NCBI GenBank assembly: GCA_039185015.1
Contig: JBCDAU010000045.1
Span: 1-43,794, forward strand
Origin: JBCBSZ01 sp039185015
GTDB lineage: Bacteria; Actinomycetota; Acidimicrobiia; Acidimicrobiales; Poriferisodalaceae
Direction of reading: 5' to 3'
Length of the DNA stretch: 43,794 nucleotides
Shown: positions 34,595 to 42,500 of the stretch, in pieces
Position numbering within the stretch: position 1 is the first letter of the stretch
Layout: each line of letters begins with the position of its first letter
Notes under the pieces: generated by a model
What the model saw: the letters and a program-made list of their open reading frames with translations, nothing else
What the model was told of the DNA's origin: nothing
The model's database searches: none
Program-made: the position numbers and the translations under genes

Positions 34595-35259
34595 GCGCCG
34601 CCCGCATCGTCGAGCTCCGGAAGGACGTCCTCGATCACCACGACCAGCTCGCTGCCGGGCTCCGCACCCGTTTCGAGCGGGCCGGCGTCGTCGTGGTGAA
34701 CCTGCTGTCGAGTCCCGGGACCGGGAAGACCGAGCTGCTCGGCGAGCTGCTCGCCCACCTCCGTGCCGAGGGTCGTCGGGTGGCGGCGCTGGTCGGGGAC
34801 TGCGCCACCGAGAACGACGGCGAGCGCCTCGCCGCGTCCGGCGCCGCGGTGCGCCAGATCGTCACCGAGGGCATGTGCCACCTCGAGGCCGACATGATCT
34901 CGGCCCATCTCGACGGCTGGGAGCTCGACGAGCTCGACACGCTGTTCATCGAGAACGTCGGCAACCTCGTCTGCCCTGGCACCTTCGACCTCGGGGAGTC
35001 GCAACGGGTCGTCCTGCTCTCCGTGACCGAGGGCGAGGACAAGCCGCTCAAGTATCCGCAGATGTTCCACTCGGCCGACGTCGTCGTCATCACGAAGATC
35101 GACCTGGCCGAAGCGTGCGAGTTCGACCGTGACGCCGCACTAGCCGCGATCGAGACCGTCCGACCCGGCGCCCGCGTCATCGAAACGTCGGCCCGCACCG
35201 GGGTCGGTCTCGCCGAGCTCGCCCACGTACTCGCTCCTGTCCCGTCCGTCACCACCTGA
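34591..35259 (+). CDS. hypB: Hydrogenase maturation GTPase HypB
   Basis: This 222-residue SIMIBI-class GTPase powers nickel delivery with HypA. The P-loop is SSPGTGKTE (K46), with GDCATENDGERL, MCHLEADM (the conserved Cys-His metal site), ENVGNLVCPG and the guanine-specificity TKIDL. The His-rich N-terminal nickel-storage region of some HypB proteins is absent. The GTG start overlaps the hypA stop by 4 bp. Confidence 0.95.
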   Translation: MSAARIVELRKDVLDHHDQLAAGLRTRFERAGVVVVNLLSSPGTGKTELLGELLAHLRAEGRRVAALVGDCATENDGERLAASGAAVRQIVTEGMCHLEADMISAHLDGWELDELDTLFIENVGNLVCPGTFDLGESQRVVLLSVTEGEDKPLKYPQMFHSADVVVITKIDLAEACEFDRDAALAAIETVRPGARVIETSARTGVGLAELAHVLAPVPSVTT

Positions 35260-35285
35260 CCCCGAACCCACGAGAGGAGACGTCC

Positions 35286-36257
35286 ATGGCATCTGTCCTG
35301 TGGCTCCACGGAGGAGCCTGTAGCGGCAACACGATGTCGTTCCTGAACGCCGAGGAACCGAGCGTCGTCGACCTCATCGTCGACTTCGGCCTCGACGTGA
35401 TCTGGCATCCGTCGCTCGGCATGGAGCTCGGGGATCAGGCCCAGAAGATCTTCTGGGACTGCGCCAAGGGTGAACGCGAGCTCGACATCTTCGTGTTCGA
35501 AGGCACGGTCATCGAGGGTCCGGAGGGCTCCGGCCGCTTCAACATCTTCGCCGACCGCCCCATGAAGGACTGGGTCGACGATCTCGCCGCCCAGGCCGGG
35601 ATCGTCGTGGCGATCGGTGACTGCGCGGCGTGGGGCGGCATCCCGGCCACGGCGCCGAATCCGACGGACTCGACCGGCCTCCAGTTCCACAAGCGAGACA
35701 AGGGCGGCTTCCTCGGTCCCGACTTCCGCTCGAAGATGGGCCTGCCGGTCATCAACATCCCGGGCTGCCCGGCGCACCCGGACTGGATCACGCAGATCCT
35801 CGTGGCGCTGGCCACCGGCCGAGCCGGCGACATCGCCCTCGACGAGCTGCACCGCCCACAGACGTTCTTCACGAGCTTCACGCAGACGGGCTGCACCCGG
35901 GTCCAGTTCTTCGAGTACAAGCAGTCGACCACGGAGTTCGGCGAGGGCACCCGCACCGGCTGCCTCTTCTACGAGTTCGGTTGCCGAGGTCCGATGACGC
36001 ACTCGCCGTGCAATCGGATCCTCTGGAACCGTCAGAGCTCCAAGACGAGGGCGGGCATGCCGTGCACCGGCTGCACCGAACCCGAGTTCCCGTTCTTCGA
36101 CCTCGCACCCGGCACGGTCTTCAAGACCCAGAAGGTGTCTGGCGTGGTGCCCAAGGAGGTACCGGAGGGCAGCGACCACCTGACGTACATGGCGCACGCA
36201 GCGGCGGCGAAGGTCGCCGCGCCGCAGTGGGCCAAGGAAGACATGTTCGTCGTCTGA
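35286..36257 (+). CDS. hucS: Group 2a [NiFe]-hydrogenase small subunit (Huc type)
   Basis: This 323-residue iron-sulfur subunit has no Tat signal or membrane tail, so it is cytoplasmic as in group 2a. It begins LWLHGGACSGNTMSFLN: Cys12 is kept, but the second proximal-cluster Cys of standard enzymes is Asn15. Other ligands include C113 (IGDCAAWGG), C161 (PGCPAHPDW), and the distal/medial Cys in GCTRVQ, GCLFYEFGCRGP and GMPCTGCTEPEFP. The Huc structure from mycobacteria is reported with [3Fe-4S] clusters, which fits the missing proximal ligand. gagaggag lies before the ATG. It pairs with the large subunit downstream to oxidise H2. Confidence 0.95.
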   Translation: MASVLWLHGGACSGNTMSFLNAEEPSVVDLIVDFGLDVIWHPSLGMELGDQAQKIFWDCAKGERELDIFVFEGTVIEGPEGSGRFNIFADRPMKDWVDDLAAQAGIVVAIGDCAAWGGIPATAPNPTDSTGLQFHKRDKGGFLGPDFRSKMGLPVINIPGCPAHPDWITQILVALATGRAGDIALDELHRPQTFFTSFTQTGCTRVQFFEYKQSTTEFGEGTRTGCLFYEFGCRGPMTHSPCNRILWNRQSSKTRAGMPCTGCTEPEFPFFDLAPGTVFKTQKVSGVVPKEVPEGSDHLTYMAHAAAAKVAAPQWAKEDMFVV

Positions 36258-36300
36258 GCAGACGACACCGACACGAGAACTCTGGGGGAGAACACACCAC

Positions 36301-37908
36301 ATGGCGACCGTCGACCTACACGTGAGCCCGCTCGGGCGTGTCGAGGGTGACCTCGACGTCCGGGTCACCATCGAGGACGGGGTGGTCACCTCGGCCTGGA
36401 CCGAGGCGGCGATGTTCCGCGGCTTCGAGATCATCCTGCAGGGCAAGGACCCGCAGGCAGGGCTGATCGTGACGCCTCGCATCTGCGGCATCTGCGGAGG
36501 CAGCCACCTCTACAAGTCCTGTTACGCCCTCGACGTCGCGTGGAAGACCCACGTGCCGCCGAACGCCACGCTGGTCCGCAACATCGCGCAGGCCTGCGAG
36601 ACGCTGCAGTCGATCCCGCGGTACTTCTACGCACTGTTCGCGATCGACCTGACCAACAAGAACTACGCCAAGTCGCCGATGTACGAGGAGGCGGTCCGCC
36701 GCTTCGCGCCGTACGTCGGCGAGAGCTACCAGCACGGCGTGACCACCTCGAACAAGCCGGTCGAGGTGTACGCCATCTTCGGTGGCCAGTGGCCTCACTC
36801 CAGCTTCATGGTGCCGGGCGGCGTGATGTGCGGACCGACGCTGTCCGACGTCACTCGCTCGATCGCCATCCTCGAGCACTGGAAGGACGACTGGCTCGAA
36901 GGGCGTTGGCTGGGCTGCTCGGTCGAACGCTGGCTCGAGAACCGCACGTGGGAGGACGTGCTCGCCTGGGTCGACGAGAACGAGGCGCAGCACAACTCGG
37001 ACTGCGGCTTCTTCATCCGGTACTGCCAGGACGTCGGCCTCGACGCCTACGGCCAGGGCGTCGGGAACTTCATCGCCACCGGCACCTATTTCCAGCCGGA
37101 CCTCTACACCGACCCGACGATCGACGGCCGCAACGACGCGCTGATCGGCCGGGGCGGCATCTACGCCGACGGCCAGTTCCACAACTTCGACCAGGCTCGG
37201 GTCAGCGAGGACGTGACCCACTCGTTCTTCGAGGGCACCACGTCACGGCATCCGTTCGAGGGCGAGACCAAGCCGGTCGATCCGGCCGAGGGTCGGAAGC
37301 AGGGCAAGTACAGCTGGGCGAAGTCGCCCCGGTACGACGTGCCCGGCTCCGGCTTCGTGCCGCTCGAGGCCGGCCCGCTCGCCCGACGGCTCGCGGCCGC
37401 AGGCCCGAACCCCGGGGCTCACCAGGACGACGACCCGCTGTTCCTCGACATCATCCAGAAGATCGGCCCGTCGGTGATGACCCGGCAGCTGGCTCGGATG
37501 CACGAGGCGCCGAAGTACTACCAGTGGGTGCGCGACTGGCTCGACGAGATCGACCTGCACGAGAGCTTCTACACCAAGCCCGAGGAGCTCCGGGAGGGCA
37601 AGGGCTTCGGCTCGACCGAGGCCGCCCGCGGCTCGCTCTCCGATTGGATCGTGATCGAGGACGGCAAGATCGCCAACTACCAGGTGGTCACGCCGACGGC
37701 CTGGAACATCGGCCCACGCGACGGCAACGAGGCCCTCGGCCCGATCGAGCAGGCCCTCGTCGGTTCGCCGATCGTCGACCAGGAGGACCCGGTCGAGCTC
37801 GGCCACGTCGCGCGCAGCTTCGACTCCTGCCTGGTGTGCACGGTGCACGCCTACGACGGCAAGACCGGTCGTGAGCTGTCCAAGTTCGTCATCAACGGGG
37901 ACATGTAG
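36301..37908 (+). CDS. hucL: Group 2a [NiFe]-hydrogenase large subunit (Huc type)
   Basis: This 535-residue catalytic subunit carries the NiFe(CN)2CO centre. The N-terminal Ni ligands are in RICGICGGSH (C62, C65) and the C-terminal pair in DSCLVCTVH (C510, C513). The maturation protease should cut after H516, removing a 19-residue tail (AYDGKTGRELSKF to the end). Huc-type enzymes oxidise H2 at atmospheric levels and tolerate O2, supplying electrons to the quinone pool. gggggaga lies before the ATG, 43 bp after hucS. Confidence 0.96.
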   Translation: MATVDLHVSPLGRVEGDLDVRVTIEDGVVTSAWTEAAMFRGFEIILQGKDPQAGLIVTPRICGICGGSHLYKSCYALDVAWKTHVPPNATLVRNIAQACETLQSIPRYFYALFAIDLTNKNYAKSPMYEEAVRRFAPYVGESYQHGVTTSNKPVEVYAIFGGQWPHSSFMVPGGVMCGPTLSDVTRSIAILEHWKDDWLEGRWLGCSVERWLENRTWEDVLAWVDENEAQHNSDCGFFIRYCQDVGLDAYGQGVGNFIATGTYFQPDLYTDPTIDGRNDALIGRGGIYADGQFHNFDQARVSEDVTHSFFEGTTSRHPFEGETKPVDPAEGRKQGKYSWAKSPRYDVPGSGFVPLEAGPLARRLAAAGPNPGAHQDDDPLFLDIIQKIGPSVMTRQLARMHEAPKYYQWVRDWLDEIDLHESFYTKPEELREGKGFGSTEAARGSLSDWIVIEDGKIANYQVVTPTAWNIGPRDGNEALGPIEQALVGSPIVDQEDPVELGHVARSFDSCLVCTVHAYDGKTGRELSKFVINGDM

Positions 37909-37922
37909 GAGGTAGCAGGCAC

Positions 37923-38432
37923 GTGGTCGGCACGGGGGGAACCGAGCACGACCCGACGACAACACCGACCGGCACCGTCATCATCGGCTGCGGCAACCTG
38001 CTGCGTGGCGACGACGGGTTCGGACCCATCCTCGTGCGGCAGCTCTGGGAGGACGGCGTGGGCGACCACGTCGAGCTCGTCGACGGTGGCACCGCCGGGA
38101 TGGACGTCGGGTTCAAGATGCGCGGTCGCGAGAAGGTCGTGATCGTCGACGCCGCGGCGACGGGCTCGCCACCGGGGACGGTGTTTCGCGTCCCGGCGGA
38201 GGAGCTCGAGGACCTGCCGGCGCTGGAGGGGCTGCACTCCCATCAGTTCCGGTGGGACCACGCCCTCGCCTTCGGGCGGTGGCTGCTCAAGGACGAGTAC
38301 CCGTCGGACATCGAGGTCTTCCTCGTCGAGGCGGAGAACATCGCCATGGGCGCTGAGCTCAGCCCGGCCGTTCGCGACGCGATGCCGGTGGTCAAGGAGC
38401 TCGTGCTCGACTCGATCGGGGTCCGGCCGTGA
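37923..38432 (+). CDS. hucD: Hydrogenase maturation endopeptidase (HupD/HybD family)
   Basis: This 169-residue protease trims the C-terminal tail of the large subunit after Ni insertion. The family signature is IIGCGNLLRGDDGFG, with metal-binding candidates D31, D76 (IVDAAATG) and H105/H107 (LHSHQFRWDHA), corresponding to Glu16, Asp62 and His93 of HybD. The GTG start is 14 bp past hucL, behind a clear GGAGG. About 18 N-terminal residues before TVIIG look like an extension, and an internal start cannot be excluded. The stop overlaps the next gene. Confidence 0.92.
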   Translation: MVGTGGTEHDPTTTPTGTVIIGCGNLLRGDDGFGPILVRQLWEDGVGDHVELVDGGTAGMDVGFKMRGREKVVIVDAAATGSPPGTVFRVPAEELEDLPALEGLHSHQFRWDHALAFGRWLLKDEYPSDIEVFLVEAENIAMGAELSPAVRDAMPVVKELVLDSIGVRP

Positions 38433-38725
38433 CCGGCGTCGAGGTCGAGCTCACCGCCGAGGGGTACGTTCGCCTCGGCGTCGAGCTCGCCCGGGAGCGC
38501 TTCCCGGGCGACGCGGCCGTCGCCCTGCAGCGCAGCGCCGAGCTGTGGCTCGTTCCCCTCCGCGGCGTGCAAGGCGGCGGTCTGCTGCTCAAGCAGCGCA
38601 ACCTCGACGGTGATCGTGCGGTCCTCGTCCGCGAGGCGCTGCCCGACGAGATCGAGCCCGGCCACCGCCTGGCGGTCTGGGACCACGACGAGGGGGCGTT
38701 GCGCATCCCCCTCGGGGGAGCGTGA
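38429..38725 (+). CDS. Small conserved-looking huc-operon protein, unknown (98 aa)
   Basis: I do not recognise a family. This is a 98-residue protein with alternating polar/hydrophobic strands and a C-terminal segment REALPDEIEPGHRLAVWDHDEGALRIPL. It has no Cys and no membrane helix. It overlaps hucD by 4 bp and the next gene by 4 bp, so it is translated with the hydrogenase. An assembly or maturation role is likely by context only. Confidence 0.75.
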   Translation: MTGVEVELTAEGYVRLGVELARERFPGDAAVALQRSAELWLVPLRGVQGGGLLLKQRNLDGDRAVLVREALPDEIEPGHRLAVWDHDEGALRIPLGGA

Positions 38726-38940
38726 GCGATGACGGTCCGTCCGGCGCCCACGAGGCCATCGCCGTCGACACGTCCGTCGAGCCCGAATCGGGCCAATGGG
38801 CCGTGTGGATCACGGTCGTCTTCCCCGACGAGGCCGTCCGCAAACGCATCAACGTCTATCGAACCCGGCGCCACGCCGAGATCGCCGCTGGGTGGATCAA
38901 GCGTGCGGCGCAACGCGACATCAGGAGGATCACCGAATGA
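38722..38940 (+). CDS. Small huc-operon protein, unknown (72 aa)
   Basis: This 72-residue protein starts at a GTG overlapping the preceding TGA and ends over the next ATG (ATGA). The pattern WAVWITVVFPDEAVRKRINVY followed by RRHAEIAAGWIKRAAQRD looks like a small beta-sheet plus helix. I do not recognise it. The overlaps at both ends argue strongly that it is a real gene. Confidence 0.7.
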   Translation: MSDDGPSGAHEAIAVDTSVEPESGQWAVWITVVFPDEAVRKRINVYRTRRHAEIAAGWIKRAAQRDIRRITE

Positions 38941-40151
38941 TCGATGAGCTCGTGCAGACGCAACCGGTCGGGGTCTTCCCGCTGCCGGCGGGCTACCTGG
39001 TGGTGCCGCCAGCGGTCGACGACCTCCGTCGCTCGCTGCTCGCCGGCCTGCGCCCGTCCGAGGTCCCGGTCGAGGCTCGGTTCGTGGAGCTCGCGCTCGA
39101 TGGGCAGCTGCCGGAGGCCTTCGCCGCCGTCGACGGCGACGACGCGGTCGCCCGGCTCAACCGCTTCGTGCTCGATCCGAACCCGGAGGCGCTCGCCGCC
39201 CTCGACGATCTCGACGGCACGCTCGGCGCCCACCGCGACCTCGTGGCCTTCACCGCCGGGCTGGTCGACGAGCCGTCGACCGGCGACAGCACGCCGGAGC
39301 TCACCGCCCTCTCACACGCCGCGACGGCGACGGTCGCCCTCGACCGCGACGACGTCGACGCCGCGATCGAGGGGCTGACGACGGCAGTCGAGCTCGCCGA
39401 CCCCGTCAGCCCGCTGCTCGGTGCGCAGCTGCGGGTGTCGCTGGCCGAGGCCGAAGCGACCGGCGGCGCCCCGGCCCACCGGTTGCTCGGGCTCTACCGG
39501 GAGGCGCTCGAACGACTCGACGGCACCGACCTGCCGGTCGTGCGAGCCGAGTGCCACGTCGCCGCGGGCATGCTCCTGCAGGAGGCATCCAACGGCGTGC
39601 GCGAGGCGCTCGGCGAGGCGGTGAAGCACTACCACGCCGCGCTCCAGCTCATCGGCCCCGCCGATGCGCCCGAGCTGTGGGCCACGGCCCATTCGAACCT
39701 GGCCAGCGCCTATCTCACGATGCCGATGGTCGAGGCGTCCGACCAACTGCGCTTCGGCGTGGCCGTCCGCTCGCTCCGGGCCTCGCTCGAGGTGTTCACC
39801 CGAGAGGCCCACCCCGATCGTTGGGCGTCGACGACGCTCAACCTCGCCAACGCGCTCGTCTACGCGCCGTCGACACACCAGGGAGACAACCTCGTCGAGG
39901 CGGTCGAGCTGTACGACGAGGTGCTCGAGGCACGGGACCGCCACACCGACCCGCTGGGCCGGGCCCGTGCGCTCGCCAATCAGGGCAATGCGCTCGCCCA
40001 CCTCGGCATCTTCGACCACGCCCACGGCCGACTCCACGAGGCGCGGGCGATCTTCGAGGAGTTCGAGGACCACGAGTCGGTCCGCATGATCCGCGACCTC
40101 CTCGATGGCATCGCTCGCCACCGGGCCGCAGCAGCGGGGGAGGAAGCCTGA
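38937..40151 (+). CDS. TPR-repeat protein of the huc operon
   Basis: This 404-residue helical protein has degenerate TPR units over about residues 120-400, including AELWATAHSNLASAYL-type and ALANQGNALAHLG-type helices. Such proteins build scaffolds that hold protein partners together. The start at 38937 is set by a strong AGGAGG (38923-38928) and overlaps the upstream stop; a longer frame from 38796 is shadow sequence. As I recall, TPR genes recur in group 2a hydrogenase loci, but their role is not established. Confidence 0.8.
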   Translation: MIDELVQTQPVGVFPLPAGYLVVPPAVDDLRRSLLAGLRPSEVPVEARFVELALDGQLPEAFAAVDGDDAVARLNRFVLDPNPEALAALDDLDGTLGAHRDLVAFTAGLVDEPSTGDSTPELTALSHAATATVALDRDDVDAAIEGLTTAVELADPVSPLLGAQLRVSLAEAEATGGAPAHRLLGLYREALERLDGTDLPVVRAECHVAAGMLLQEASNGVREALGEAVKHYHAALQLIGPADAPELWATAHSNLASAYLTMPMVEASDQLRFGVAVRSLRASLEVFTREAHPDRWASTTLNLANALVYAPSTHQGDNLVEAVELYDEVLEARDRHTDPLGRARALANQGNALAHLGIFDHAHGRLHEARAIFEEFEDHESVRMIRDLLDGIARHRAAAAGEEA

Positions 40152-40537
40152 TGGATCCGCATCAGCGGCAGCAGTTCGACTTCCTGCTCTTCACCGCCGT
40201 CGATCGGTTCGTCGAGCGCGTGATCCAGCGATGCGCCGGCGCGGACGCCGCTCTTGCCCGTCTGCGTGACGACCCCAACGGGGACGGGGTCTGGCTCGAC
40301 GACTACCTCGACGCCGTGCTGTCGGAGTTCCTGCTCGACAACACCGGAGGTGCCTGCTTCGTGCTCTCGGCGCTGGAGAAGCGCCCGGTGCCCGAGCTCC
40401 GAACCGACGTGGCGCCGGCACGGATCGGCGCCTGGCTCGAGGTGACGGCCCGGGCGGCCTTCCGAGAGCTCCTGCTTCGGAAGGTCGACGAGGCGTTGGA
40501 GCAGGAGACCAGGTATGGACGAGGAGAGGTCGCATGA
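40151..40537 (+). CDS. Small huc-operon protein, unknown (128 aa)
   Basis: This 128-residue all-helical acidic protein starts at an ATG that shares one base with the TPR-gene stop (TGATG). It ends 4 bp into the NifU-Rieske gene. It has one Cys pair only (RCAGAD, GACFVL), too sparse for a cluster. I do not recognise the family. Coupling on both sides suggests a partner for the TPR or Rieske protein. Confidence 0.75.
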   Translation: MDPHQRQQFDFLLFTAVDRFVERVIQRCAGADAALARLRDDPNGDGVWLDDYLDAVLSEFLLDNTGGACFVLSALEKRPVPELRTDVAPARIGAWLEVTARAAFRELLLRKVDEALEQETRYGRGEVA

Positions 40538-41382
40538 CCGCCGTCGAGCACGAGCCCACCTTCGACGAGATCGCCGAGCGCGTCGACCGGGCGATCGAAC
40601 GGATCGACGAGCTCGGCGAGAGCGATCGTGAGGTCGTCACCGAGCTGCAGGACGCCGTCGCTGCCTTCCATCGGGAGCCGCTGGTCACCATCGTCCGTCG
40701 CCTTCGCAGCGATCCCCGTGGCCGGGAGCTGCTCTTCGAGCTCGTCGACGATCCGGGGGTCCGGGCGCTGCTGTCGGTGCACGGCATCATCCGGCCCGAC
40801 CCGATCACCCAGGCGACCCGCGTGCTCGAGCACGTACGGCCGTACCTCCAGAGCCACGGCGGCGACGTCGAGCTGGTCGGGGTCGAGGACGGTGTGGCGC
40901 TCGTCCGCCTGCACGGCGCCTGCAACGGCTGCTCGATGTCGGCGCAGACGCTCTCGACCGAGGTCACCGATGCCCTGGTCGAGAACGTCCCGTCGATCGA
41001 GCGGGTCGAGGTCGCCGAGGACGAGCCGACCGTCGCCCTGATCCCCGTCAGCGCCATCGGTCGCCGAGACGGTGGCTGGGTGAAGGGTCCGCTCATCGAC
41101 GAGGTCGCCGACGGCGCCATCGAGCGCATCGACGTCGGCGAGGAGTCGTTCATCGTCGTCAACGACGGGCAGAAGCTCGCTGCCTTCCGGAACCTCTGCG
41201 CGCACCAGGGTCGAGAGCTCGACGGCGGTTTCGTCGACGACGGCGAGATCGTGTGCCCGTGGCACGGGTTCCGCTTCGACACCACCTACGGCGACTGCGT
41301 GTCGGCGCCGGGCGCGCAGCTGCAGTCGCTGCCGTTGCGACTCGACGATGGGCACGTCTGGATCAGGCCGGAGTCGGCGTGA
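40534..41382 (+). CDS. NifU-domain / Rieske [2Fe-2S] fusion protein
   Basis: This 282-residue fusion has residues about 90-165 as a NifU C-terminal-like domain with CNGC (C130, C133), and residues about 180-280 as a Rieske domain with CAH (C222, H224) and CPWH (C241, H244), all four cluster ligands intact. It has no Tat signal, so it is cytoplasmic, unlike respiratory Rieske proteins. It is a strong candidate for the electron acceptor or an iron-sulfur assembly factor for the hydrogenase. It overlaps its neighbours by 4 bp on both sides. Confidence 0.92.
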   Translation: MTAVEHEPTFDEIAERVDRAIERIDELGESDREVVTELQDAVAAFHREPLVTIVRRLRSDPRGRELLFELVDDPGVRALLSVHGIIRPDPITQATRVLEHVRPYLQSHGGDVELVGVEDGVALVRLHGACNGCSMSAQTLSTEVTDALVENVPSIERVEVAEDEPTVALIPVSAIGRRDGGWVKGPLIDEVADGAIERIDVGEESFIVVNDGQKLAAFRNLCAHQGRELDGGFVDDGEIVCPWHGFRFDTTYGDCVSAPGAQLQSLPLRLDDGHVWIRPESA

Positions 41383-42500
41383 CGCTCATCGAGACGTCGA
41401 CGAGCTGGGTGCCCCGCACCTGGATCGGAGCGCCGGCCCCGGGCGGCCTCGCGCTGCCGGCGGCCCAGCCGACGGGGAGCCACCTCTACGCGCCGCGGGG
41501 CGTCTGGCTCGACGACGGGCTGCTCGTCGTCGCCGACTCCGGCAACCACCGGGTGATGGTCTGGCACGGCGTCCCCGACGAGGACGAGGCCCCGGCCGAC
41601 GTCGTGCTCGGGCAACCCGACGCGACCAGCGAGGGGCCAGGGGCGGCCGGTCGGGGGCCGGAGCGAGGGATGCACCTGCCGTGTGGGGTGTTCGTTCATG
41701 ACGGCCGCCTCGTCGTGTGCGACTCGTGGCATCACCGGATCCTCATCTGGGACGACGTGCCGCGGAGCTCCGACGTCGCCCCCGACGTGATCCTGGGCCA
41801 GGTCGATGCCTCCTCGACGCTCGAGAATCGGGGCGCCGGCACCTCGGCCACCGGTCTCTACTGGCCGTACGGTGCGGCCGTCGTCGATGGCTGGTTCTGG
41901 GTCGCGGACACCGGCAACCGTCGGGTGCTGGGCTGGGACGGCCTTCCCGGGCCTGACGACGAACCCGACGTCGTGCTCGGCCAGCCTGATGCCGACGGCC
42001 GGGACGAGAACCGCGGGGGCGAGGCCGCGGCCGACAGCTTCCGGTGGCCCCACGACATCGCCGGCGACGCTGATCGGTTGCTGGTCGCGGACGCGGGGAA
42101 CCACCGTGCCCTCGGCTGGGCCCCCCGTCCCGACCGAGACGGTCCCGCCGGCTGGGCGATGGGGCAGAACGACCTGACCACTGCGACCGAGTTCCCGTAC
42201 GCGCCACAGACGGCGGCGGGCTTCCGATTCCCGTACGCGATCGATCTCGACGGCGACCACCTCGTGGTCGCCGACACGGCCAACAACCGGGTCCTCTGGT
42301 GGGAGGGGATCCCGCAGCGGACCGGCGCGCCCGCCGACGGCGTGCTCGGCCAGCCCGACCTCACCGCCAACGGCGAGAACCGCTGGGACCGGGTCGACCG
42401 CGACACGCTGTGCTGGCCGTATGGGATCAGCCTGCACGGCGCTCGGTTGGCTGTGGCGGACTCCGGGAACAACCGGGTGATGGTCTGGGAGCGACGATGA
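41379..42500 (+). CDS. Six-bladed NHL-repeat beta-propeller protein
   Basis: This 373-residue protein shows six repeats of the type LLVVADSGNHRVMVW, most followed by a VLGQPD-type loop, which is a complete six-bladed NHL propeller. It has no signal peptide, so it stays in the cytoplasm as an interaction platform. The GTG at 41379 overlaps the Rieske gene stop by 4 bp; the longer frame from 41253 is spurious. The last blade's end overlaps the hypF start (ATGA). An assembly or docking role for the hydrogenase is inferred. Confidence 0.9.
   Translation: MTLIETSTSWVPRTWIGAPAPGGLALPAAQPTGSHLYAPRGVWLDDGLLVVADSGNHRVMVWHGVPDEDEAPADVVLGQPDATSEGPGAAGRGPERGMHLPCGVFVHDGRLVVCDSWHHRILIWDDVPRSSDVAPDVILGQVDASSTLENRGAGTSATGLYWPYGAAVVDGWFWVADTGNRRVLGWDGLPGPDDEPDVVLGQPDADGRDENRGGEAAADSFRWPHDIAGDADRLLVADAGNHRALGWAPRPDRDGPAGWAMGQNDLTTATEFPYAPQTAAGFRFPYAIDLDGDHLVVADTANNRVLWWEGIPQRTGAPADGVLGQPDLTANGENRWDRVDRDTLCWPYGISLHGARLAVADSGNNRVMVWERR

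Noticed and set aside
35286..37908. Group 1h (Hhy) hydrogenase assignment
   Set aside because: The GGACSGNTMSFLN start, lack of Tat signal, and the TPR/NifU-Rieske/NHL context match group 2a instead.
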